From contig JBOGFI010000172.1 in assembly GCA_050743365.1 (NCBI GenBank), positions 1-11,794 of the forward strand: 11,794 nucleotides of DNA, given 5' to 3'. Shown piece after piece: positions 6,879 through 11,794 of the stretch (within the stretch, counting starts at the first letter, position 1; each line of letters opens with the position of its first letter). The DNA is from JBOGFI01 sp050743365. GTDB lineage: Bacteria; Actinomycetota; Acidimicrobiia; IMCC26256; JACDBD01. Position numbers and translations under genes: made by a program. The notes beneath the pieces were generated by a model. It was not told the DNA's origin. It saw only the letters and a program-made list of their open reading frames with translations, and searched no databases.

Positions 6879-7475
6879 GTGACGACGATCGACGTCTTCG
6901 CGCTGCTGGACGAGCTGCGAGCGATCGCACGCAACGGCCTCACGTTCGCGAGAGATCCGTACGACCGCGAGCGCTACGAACGGCTGTTGGAGATCGCCAC
7001 CCGCTCGTACGACGAGCTCCTCGGGCTCCCGGCCGGCGAGGCCCTCGAGCGGTTCCGCCGCGAGTTGGGGTATGTCACCAACAAGCTGGGTGCGGATGCC
7101 GCGATCTTCGATGACCAGGAGCGAGTGCTGCTCGTGCGACGGTCAGACGACCGTCGCTGGGGTCTGGTGAGCGGATGGGTGGAGCCGAACGAGTCGCCCG
7201 ACCAAGCCGTGGTGCGAGAGGTCGAGGAGGAGACGGGCCTGCGCGCCGTCGTCGATGACCTGGTCGGTGTCTTCGCCCGACCTGCCGGCGCTGCCTACGG
7301 GCCGCATTCGGCGGTAGCGGTCGTGTACCTGTGCTCGGTCACCGGCGGCGAGCTGCGTCCCTCGCACGAGGTGCTCGACATCCGGTACTGGCCCCTCGAC
7401 GAGGTCGACCCTTGGCACAAGAACCATGAGCTCTACGCGAGGGCCGCGCTGGCGTCGTGGCAGCGCCGGTCGTGA
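6879..7475 (+). CDS. Nudix hydrolase with N-terminal Nudix_hydro_N domain
   Basis: A 198-residue pyrophosphohydrolase. The N-terminal part (about 6-65, FALLDELRAIARNGLTFARDP...) matches the family domain found in hydrolases of nucleoside diphosphates linked to another moiety. The complete Nudix box GX5EX7REUXEEXGU spans residues 99-121, from GWVEPNE to REVEEETGL. A similar class acts on ADP-ribose or nucleotide sugars; the exact substrate is unknown. I start at GTG 6879 because it lies just before the conserved domain; the open frame continues far upstream only as overlap with the P450 gene. No Shine-Dalgarno is visible. It follows the P450 stop by 20 bases, so it is probably in the same operon, and it converges on the amidase pseudogene with 25 bases between. 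Confidence 0.88.
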   Translation: MTTIDVFALLDELRAIARNGLTFARDPYDRERYERLLEIATRSYDELLGLPAGEALERFRRELGYVTNKLGADAAIFDDQERVLLVRRSDDRRWGLVSGWVEPNESPDQAVVREVEEETGLRAVVDDLVGVFARPAGAAYGPHSAVAVVYLCSVTGGELRPSHEVLDIRYWPLDEVDPWHKNHELYARAALASWQRRS

Positions 7476-7500
7476 TCGCTCGCGGACGTCCGAACACCCT

Positions 7501-8904
7501 TTAGGTACGGGGGTCGATCGGGGTCAGCACGCCGAGCCGGGCCTCGATGGCGTCGGCGGCGTCGAGGCAAAGGTCCTCGCGGTAGCGGGCACCGATCACC
7601 TGCACGCCCCGGGGCAGGCCGCCCGCCTCGCCGGCCGGCACCGCCGCCGCCGGCAGGCCCAGCAGGTTGACCGTCACGGTGAGCGCAAGGCTGCGCAGGA
7701 TGCCGTCGACGGCTTCCGGGCCTTCGAGGTCGGCGCCCACCTCGAACGGGAGCTCGGTCGCGACCGGGCCGAGCACGAGGGGATGGTCGGCCTGGAAGAG
7801 CGACCACGTCCGGGCCAGGCCCTGCCGGGCGGTGAAGCCGGCGGCGTAACCCTCGTGGTCGGCCGGGGGGATGTTGTCGAAGGTGTGCCCCAGGAACCTG
7901 GCCGCGTCCGCGGAGACGAGCTGCTCGAGCAGCGGCCACATGCGCCGCACCTCGGCGAGGACCAGCCGCCCCCACAGCTCCACCGCCGTGCTCACGTCGG
8001 GAGGCCGCGCCTCCTCGACGGCGTAGCCGGCATCGGCGAGCGCCTCGGCGGCAGCGCGTACGCCGGCGGCAACGTCGGGATGCGGCGGCTCACCCATCGG
8101 GTCCTCGACCACCGCCACCCGGACGGGCGGTCCGATGGGCTCGCCGAGGAGCGGCACGGCTGCGTATCAGGGGTCGCGAGCGCTCGGCCGGCTCATGATC
8201 TGCAGCGCGAGGCGCAGGTCGCGCACGTGGCGGGCCATCGGCCCCTGCACGGCCATCAGCTGCATGCTCAACGGCGCGTTGGCGGGCTCGATCGACGTCG
8301 CCATCGGGATGCGACCCAGCGTCGGTCGCAGCGTCGCGGTGCCGCAGCAACACGACGGCCAGCGCAGCGAGCCGCCCAGGTCGGAGCCCACGCCCAGTGG
8401 AGTCATGCCCGTCGCGAGGGCGGCGGCCTCGCCGCCACTCGACCCTCCGGCTGTGCGGCCGGTCTCCCACGGGTTGCGGGTCGCGCCGCGCAGCGCGTTC
8501 TCGGTGTGCCAACGGAGCGCGAAGTCGGGGGAGTTGGTGCGTGCCAGCGGGAGCGCCCCGGCGGCGCGGAGGTGGTGGACCGCGGGCGCGTCCTCGGTCG
8601 GGTTGGCCGCGACGAACGCGGTGACGCCCCACGTGGTCGCGGACCCGGCGCAGTCGACCGTCTCCTTCACCGTGAACGGCAGTCCGTGCAGCGGGCCGAT
8701 CGCATCACCACGAGCCAGCGCGGTGTCGGCGGCGTCGGCGGCCGCACGGGCGGCGTCGGCGAGGGTGACCGTGACGGCGTTCACGGCGGGGTTCACCGCC
8801 TCGATGCGGGCGAGGTGCGCCTCGACGACTTCGCGGCTCGACGTCGTCTGCTGGCGGATCGCGGTCGCGAGCTCGATCGCCCCCATCTGCCACAGCTCGC
8901 CCAT
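7501..8904 (-). pseudogene. Amidase signature family gene interrupted by an in-frame TGA
   Basis: A full-length amidase reading frame of 468 codons (467 coding positions plus the TAA) broken by one TGA at 8167-8169 (minus strand). The N-terminal part (residues 1-245) has the whole Ser-cisSer-Lys site: Lys80 (TVKETVD), Ser155 in GGSSGG, and Ser179 in GSDLGGSLR. The C-terminal part continues in the same frame with the expected amidase sequence to TAA. The broken context reads RDP-stop-YAAVPLLGEP; many relatives have Trp at this place, so a TGG-to-TGA change is the simplest history. A restart at GTG 8157 would give only a site-less fragment. If intact it would hydrolyse an amide. It follows the amidohydrolase by 44 bases in the same direction, so the two probably form one operon. 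A sequencing error is the main alternative. Confidence 0.85.
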
Positions 8905-8948
8905 GCGATCGCCCCCGTCTCGCTGCCTACGCCGACCTTCGGGTCGCG

Positions 8949-10190
8949 CTAGTCACGCAGGCCGGCGGCGTGAGGGCTGCCGGCCGGCGGCAGCGGGTGG
9001 CGGAACAGCGCGGCGGCGTTCTCGTGGCTGATCTTGGCGACCTCGTCGGAGGGAAGGTCGCCGTAGAAGCGCTCGAAGACCGCCTGGGAGTCCGGCCACG
9101 TCCCGTCCCCGTGCGGGTAGTCGGTCTCGAACATGATGTGGTCGATGCCGACGGTGTGCCGGGTCGCGATCGTCGAGGGATCGTCGATCGTGCAGAACCA
9201 GAAGTTGCGGTGCAGCACCTCGGCGGGCCTGAGGTCGCCGGGGAAGTAGTCGCCGTAGCCCGACCGGTCGATCATGTTCTCGAGCCGGTCGTGCAGCATC
9301 GCGACCCAGCCGATGCCCCCCTCCGACATCGCGATCCTCAGGTCCGGGTGCCTCACCGCGTAGCCCGACCACAGCCATTCGGCGCACGCCGCCAGCGACA
9401 GCTGGCCGAACAGGGTGGCGCCGAGCGGGACCATGGGGGCGCCGGGCGGCATGTCGGCCACGCCGGTGGACCCGACGTGGAGGCAGATCACGGTGCCGGT
9501 GTCGGCGCAGGCCTCGATGATCGGGTCCCACCAGTCCGAGAAGATGTTGGGCATGTCGATGCGGTGCGGCTGCTCGGGGAGGGTCACGCCCACGAACCCG
9601 CGCTCGGCGTTGCGGCGGATCTCCGCCGCGCCCTGCTCCGGGTCGCCGAGGTACGTGATGCCCATCGGAACGGTGCGCTGGGGATACGGTGAGTACCACT
9701 CCTCGTAGAACCAGTCGTTCCACGCGCGCGTCACGGCCAGGCCGAGCTCGGGATCGGAGCAGCGAGAGAACACGCGGCCACAGAAGCCGGTGATCTGCGA
9801 CGGGAAGTTCACCGACGCCCACACGCCGTTGATGTCCATGTCCTTGATGCGGGCGTCGATTTGGTAGCAGCCGGGCCGCATCTCCTCGAACCGGGTCGGC
9901 TCGACCTTCCAGTCCTCCCGCCTGCGGCCGACGACGGCGTTGAGCCCGACCTGGAAGAAGATCTGCCCGTCGAACTCCCAGACCTCGTGGCCCTCCTCGG
10001 TCTCGACGACGCGCGGCGCCCGCTCCTGGAGCTTGCGGGGGAGCCGCCCGTCGAACATCCCCGGCGGCTCCACCAGGTGGTCGTCGACCGAGATGATCGT
10101 GTAGTTGATCTCGCGTGGCTCGGGGTCGGGCAGCAGCCCGTGGGTCTCGCTCTTCGCCCAGTTGAGCTTCCACTTCGTCGCGGTGGTCAC
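8949..10190 (-). CDS. Amidohydrolase-2 (ACMSD-like) metal-dependent hydrolase/decarboxylase
   Basis: A 413-residue TIM-barrel protein of the ACMSD superfamily, which includes decarboxylases and hydrolases of ring-cleavage or aromatic acids. Candidate metal and catalytic residues are Asp36/His38/Glu41 in SVDDHLVEP, His238 in CLHVGS, Glu290 in MSEGGIGW, and Asp357 in FETDYPHGDGTWPDS. Relatives of this length with the DYPHGDGTWPDS block are common in actinobacteria, usually near P450, ferredoxin and acyl-CoA genes. The start is GTG 10190; TAGGGT ends 6 bases upstream, so the gene is probably leaderless. It shares its promoter with the divergent ferredoxin gene, and the amidase pseudogene follows. 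Substrate unknown; decarboxylation versus hydrolysis cannot be decided from sequence. Confidence 0.87.
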   Translation of the reverse strand: MTTATKWKLNWAKSETHGLLPDPEPREINYTIISVDDHLVEPPGMFDGRLPRKLQERAPRVVETEEGHEVWEFDGQIFFQVGLNAVVGRRREDWKVEPTRFEEMRPGCYQIDARIKDMDINGVWASVNFPSQITGFCGRVFSRCSDPELGLAVTRAWNDWFYEEWYSPYPQRTVPMGITYLGDPEQGAAEIRRNAERGFVGVTLPEQPHRIDMPNIFSDWWDPIIEACADTGTVICLHVGSTGVADMPPGAPMVPLGATLFGQLSLAACAEWLWSGYAVRHPDLRIAMSEGGIGWVAMLHDRLENMIDRSGYGDYFPGDLRPAEVLHRNFWFCTIDDPSTIATRHTVGIDHIMFETDYPHGDGTWPDSQAVFERFYGDLPSDEVAKISHENAAALFRHPLPPAGSPHAAGLRD

Positions 10191-10195
10191 GCCAG

Positions 10196-10202
10196 TACCC
10201 TA
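10196..10202. promoter_or_regulatory. Overlapping divergent -10 boxes (TACCCT / TAGGGT)
   Basis: TACCCTA reads as TACCCT on plus (10196-10201) and TAGGGT on minus (10202-10197), both of the TANNNT form. They end 7 bases before GTG 10209 (ferredoxin) and 6 bases before GTG 10190 (amidohydrolase). Only 19 bases separate the two start codons, so both transcripts would be leaderless and compete for one melted region. Confidence 0.6.
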
Positions 10203-10208
10203 CGGGCC

Positions 10209-10418
10209 GTGGCGCTGAAGATCGAGATCGACCGCGAGGCGTGCATGGGCTCGGGGAACTGCTCGTTCTGGGCGCCCGGCGTCTTCGATCTCGACGACGA
10301 CGGCGTGGCCATCGTGATCGACCCCACCGCCGCCCCCGAGGACAAGATCATCCTGGCCGGGCAGGGCTGTCCGACCCAGGCCATCTCGATCACGCGCGAC
10401 GGCGAGAAGGTCGTGTAG
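10209..10418 (+). CDS. Three-cysteine ferredoxin, [3Fe-4S] type
   Basis: A 69-residue electron carrier of the type that feeds bacterial P450s. Ligand cysteines are Cys12 and Cys18 (CMGSGNC) and Cys54 (GCPTQAI). There are only three, which suits a [3Fe-4S] cluster, with a small residue where a fourth ligand would sit. APGVFDLDDDGVA (22-34) is typical of P450-associated ferredoxins. GTG 10209 is chosen because it sits 7 bases after a -10 box and just before the conserved VALKIEIDREAC start; the open frame upstream lies antisense to the amidohydrolase. The next gene fragment begins at the base after its TAG, which implies translational coupling. It could serve the P450 at 5617 or another one outside the window. 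Confidence 0.93.
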   Translation: MALKIEIDREACMGSGNCSFWAPGVFDLDDDGVAIVIDPTAAPEDKIILAGQGCPTQAISITRDGEKVV

Positions 10419-10559
10419 GTGCTTCCCCTCGTGCTCGTGCACGGCGGCGGGCACGGCGCCTGGTGTTGGGAACCGACGCTCACCCACCTCGACGGCGAGA
10501 CGCTCGCCGTGGACCCGCCTTCTGCCAGACCGAGACGTGTTCCCGGCTATCGCTTGTGA
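10419..10559 (+). pseudogene. Truncated alpha/beta-hydrolase, N-terminal remnant
   Basis: GTG 10419 directly follows the ferredoxin stop and opens a 46-codon frame. Residues 1-32 (LVLVHGGGHGAWCWEPTLTHLDGETLAVD) are the beta-strand, HGGG oxyanion loop and following helix of an alpha/beta-hydrolase. After about residue 33 the sequence no longer looks like a hydrolase and stops at TGA 10557-10559. The nucleophile elbow, acid and histidine are absent. The loss coincides with the 3' end of the methyltransferase on the other strand, so the rest of the gene was replaced or deleted there. The fragment cannot be active. Confidence 0.72.
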
Positions 10560-11241
10560 AGGGCTCACGGTCCCAGTCGCTCCAGCGCTCGCGCAAGGTC
10601 ATTCCGGCGAGTCGGGCCATCAGGTCGAGCTCAGACGGCCATACGTAGCGAAATGGCGCCGAGAGCGTTTCAAGTTCGCCATCGACCACCCAGTAGTGGT
10701 GAGAGAACGCGATTTGGGTCGCTACGTCGTACTCCTCGAAGCCGAGATGCGTTGAGGTCGCCGTGAACGCGCGGATGGTTTCGCCGGGGGGAAGACGTTG
10801 AAGCTCGGGAACCATGACCTCGATCACGAAGCACCCGCCCGGTTCCAGATGTGCGGCGACATTGCGGAAACACGCAACCTGCTCGTCTTGAGTGGTCAGG
10901 TTCATGATCGTGTTGCGGACGAGGTAGGCGAGGGTGAACGTCCCCTCCACCGTGGTGGTCGCGAAGTCGCCGATCGTCACGCCAATGTCGTTCGCGCCCG
11001 GCTTCGTTCGCAGCTGAGCGACCATGGCTGGCGAAAGCTCAATCCCATGGACACGGAGACCGTGCCGGCTGAGCGGTAACGCGATCCGACCGGTACCGAT
11101 GCCGAGTTCGAGGGCAGCACCTGTTCCTGCCAGATCGGCGAGGAAGTTCACCGCCGGGTCGACGACCGCAGGTTCGAACAGCTCCGGCCACTTGACCTCG
11201 TAGCTTCTTGCTATCCGTTCGTCGAAGTAGTTCTCTGGCAC
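10480..11241 (-). CDS. Class I SAM-dependent methyltransferase in a foreign-looking segment
   Basis: A 253-residue methyltransferase. Motif I is LELGIGTGR (44-52), with VHGIELS (64-70) ending in the acidic residue that binds SAM ribose; RNTIMNLTTQDEQVACF and HLEPGGCFVIEV (131-142) are the later Methyltransf_25-like blocks. I start at GTG 11241 because PENYFDERIARSYE is the usual N-terminus of this family; the open frame continues to 11424 without recognisable sequence. The family-like part ends at EHVSVWQKA (about 242). The last 11 residues are the antisense of the truncated hydrolase, so the native stop seems to have been lost at a junction near 10515-10525. Local GC is lower (33 of 60 at 10681-10740) than in neighbouring genes, suggesting acquisition from elsewhere. 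Substrate unknown. Confidence 0.85.
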   Translation of the reverse strand: MPENYFDERIARSYEVKWPELFEPAVVDPAVNFLADLAGTGAALELGIGTGRIALPLSRHGLRVHGIELSPAMVAQLRTKPGANDIGVTIGDFATTTVEGTFTLAYLVRNTIMNLTTQDEQVACFRNVAAHLEPGGCFVIEVMVPELQRLPPGETIRAFTATSTHLGFEEYDVATQIAFSHHYWVVDGELETLSAPFRYVWPSELDLMARLAGMTLRERWSDWDREPFTSDSREHVSVWQKAGPRRASRRRGG

Positions 11242-11431
11242 AGGCCGCACACTGGCAGCGGGTCGCTGTAAGCCGCCACCGAATTGCGGCGCGCCCACTC
11301 GCGCCGGCTGCCCGAACGACCCGCGCACAGACTGCCCGGCAGGCGCGCGTTCTGGCAGGCACCCGAACAGCCTCCTGGCGTCCTCATCCACCAGGTTGTT
11401 TGAGCGACAGACCACTAGCGGCACCGTAACC
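11242..11431. other. Unassigned stretch upstream of the methyltransferase
   Basis: Between the methyltransferase start and the acyl-CoA dehydrogenase promoter I see no gene that I can support. The methyltransferase frame stays open through most of it, to GTG 11424, but the translation is Arg/Pro/Gly-rich and unlike any family. A CCCGAAC block occurs twice (about 11311 and 11362), along with GGCAGG-type repeats. The right edge of the acquired segment should lie in this stretch. Confidence 0.4.
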
Positions 11432-11445
11432 TGACGCTTGCGTCA
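11432..11445. promoter_or_regulatory. Palindromic putative operator TGACG-N4-CGTCA upstream of the acyl-CoA dehydrogenase
   Basis: TGACG and CGTCA flank CTTG; here the symmetry also includes the next pair, giving TGACGC and GCGTCA around TT. It ends two bases before the -10 box TAGGAT, almost the same placement as at the thiolase promoter (three bases). A regulator bound here would contact the region just upstream of -10. Confidence 0.6.
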
Positions 11446-11447
11446 CC

Positions 11448-11453
11448 TAGGAT
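11448..11453 (+). promoter_or_regulatory. -10 box (TAGGAT) of a leaderless acyl-CoA dehydrogenase gene
   Basis: TAGGAT is a good TANNNT match ending 8 bases before ATG 11462. No ribosome binding site lies between, so translation probably starts at or next to the 5' end of the mRNA. Confidence 0.6.
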
Positions 11454-11461
11454 CGCGACCC

Positions 11462-11794
11462 ATGCCGATCGGGATCACGGAGGAGCACACGGCCCTGCAC
11501 GACGCCGTGCGCGGGTGGGTCGAGCGCCGCTGCCCGGCCTCGGTGCCGCGAGCGCTGCTCGACGCCGAGCGCGAGGAGCTGCCCCCGTTCTGGTCCGACC
11601 TCGCTGCCCAGGGGTGGCTAGGGCTCCACGTCGACGAGGCGCTCGGAGGCGAGGGCTACGGCCTGCCCGAGCTGGTGGTGGTCCTCGAGGAGCTCGGCCG
11701 CGCGTGCTCGCCCGGCCCGTTCCTCGCCACCGTGCTCGCGGCCGCCGTTCTCCAGGCCGCCGGCAAGGAGGCGGCCGCCGGCCTGGTGCCGGCG
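11462..11794 (+). CDS. Acyl-CoA dehydrogenase, N-terminal part (runs off the window)
   Basis: The first 111 codons of a flavin-dependent acyl-CoA dehydrogenase; the gene continues beyond 11794. The visible part is the N-terminal helical domain: ITEEHTALHDAVRGWVE (5-21), then FWSDLAAQGWLGLHVDEALGGEGYGLPELVVVLEELGRACSPGPF, the conserved helix pattern and GG-x-G-Y-G turn of this family. The FAD-binding middle domain and catalytic glutamate are outside the window, so activity and subfamily cannot be judged. Enzymes of this type make the 2-enoyl-CoA in the first step of beta-oxidation, matching the SDR and thiolase at the left end, and it shares the palindrome found upstream of the thiolase. Translation starts at ATG 11462, 8 bases after the -10 box. 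Confidence 0.93.
   Translation, partial: MPIGITEEHTALHDAVRGWVERRCPASVPRALLDAEREELPPFWSDLAAQGWLGLHVDEALGGEGYGLPELVVVLEELGRACSPGPFLATVLAAAVLQAAGKEAAAGLVPA

Noticed and set aside
6866..6884. CGTCA and TGACG near the Nudix start as a fourth operator
   Set aside because: The half-sites are in the everted order and 9 bases apart, overlapping the start codon; this is not the same palindrome.
7483..7492. Perfect palindrome CGGACGTCCG between Nudix and amidase
   Set aside because: It has no loop to form a stable hairpin, no partner copy was noticed, and a 10-base palindrome in a GC-rich gap is weak evidence.
8167..8169. TGA read as Trp or selenocysteine (altered genetic code)
   Set aside because: Other genes here end in TGA (SDR, hisN-like, Nudix) and use TGG for conserved Trp. 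No other in-frame TGA occurs in conserved positions, so a general recoding is not supported.
11171..11178. GGTTCGAA, resembling a tRNA T-loop
   Set aside because: It is antisense to the methyltransferase codons for LFEPAVV, and no acceptor or anticodon stem can be built around it.
11039..11362. Cys/Arg-rich minus-strand frame preceded by AGGAGG
   Set aside because: Most of it overlaps the conserved methyltransferase in another frame, and the translation is typical of high-GC shadow frames.
1..11794. CRISPR array, tRNA, rRNA, transposase or phage genes
   Set aside because: No regularly spaced repeats, RNA gene folds or mobile-element proteins were found on either strand.

Overview
The window is high-GC DNA (one 60-base line inside the FGGY kinase gene, 4321-4380, counts 49 G/C) that is densely packed with genes on both strands. 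GTG and TTG starts are common. Several genes appear leaderless, with a TANNNT -10 box only 6-8 bases before the start codon. This style, and the gene families present, suggest an actinobacterium, plausibly of the Acidimicrobiia or a related lineage; the assignment is inferred from composition and gene content only.

Left part (1-2391): a short-chain dehydrogenase of the MFE-2 3-hydroxyacyl-CoA dehydrogenase type (minus) stands back to back with a thiolase (plus). The 212 bp between them holds GC-rich hairpins and a palindrome upstream of the thiolase -10 box. A long imperfect hairpin sits between the thiolase and the converging nitrilase. Middle (2416-7475): nitrilase (minus), then on the plus strand a HisN-like phosphatase, an FGGY-family kinase, a cytochrome P450 and a Nudix hydrolase. 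Right (7501-11794): a full-length amidase gene broken by one in-frame TGA (minus), an amidohydrolase-2 protein (minus), a 3-Cys ferredoxin (plus) sharing a 19-bp divergent promoter with the amidohydrolase, a truncated alpha/beta-hydrolase, a lower-GC methyltransferase on the opposite strand that cuts the hydrolase off, and the first 111 codons of an acyl-CoA dehydrogenase that runs off the end.

Together the genes look like accessory catabolism of acyl-CoA or xenobiotic compounds. The acyl-CoA dehydrogenase, the hydroxyacyl-CoA dehydrogenase-like SDR and the thiolase would cover three of the four beta-oxidation steps. The P450 with its ferredoxin could oxygenate a substrate. Nitrilase, amidase and amidohydrolase could hydrolyse C-N or ring-cleavage intermediates. 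The actual substrate cannot be read from the sequence.

The most notable signal is a perfect palindrome, TGACG-N4-CGTCA. I found it exactly three times by eye, each time just upstream of a catabolic gene: thiolase, P450 and acyl-CoA dehydrogenase. It may be the operator of an unidentified regulator linking these genes. Other points of interest are a hisN-like gene without a usual start codon, overlapping mirror-image -10 boxes, and a foreign-looking methyltransferase segment that truncated a hydrolase.
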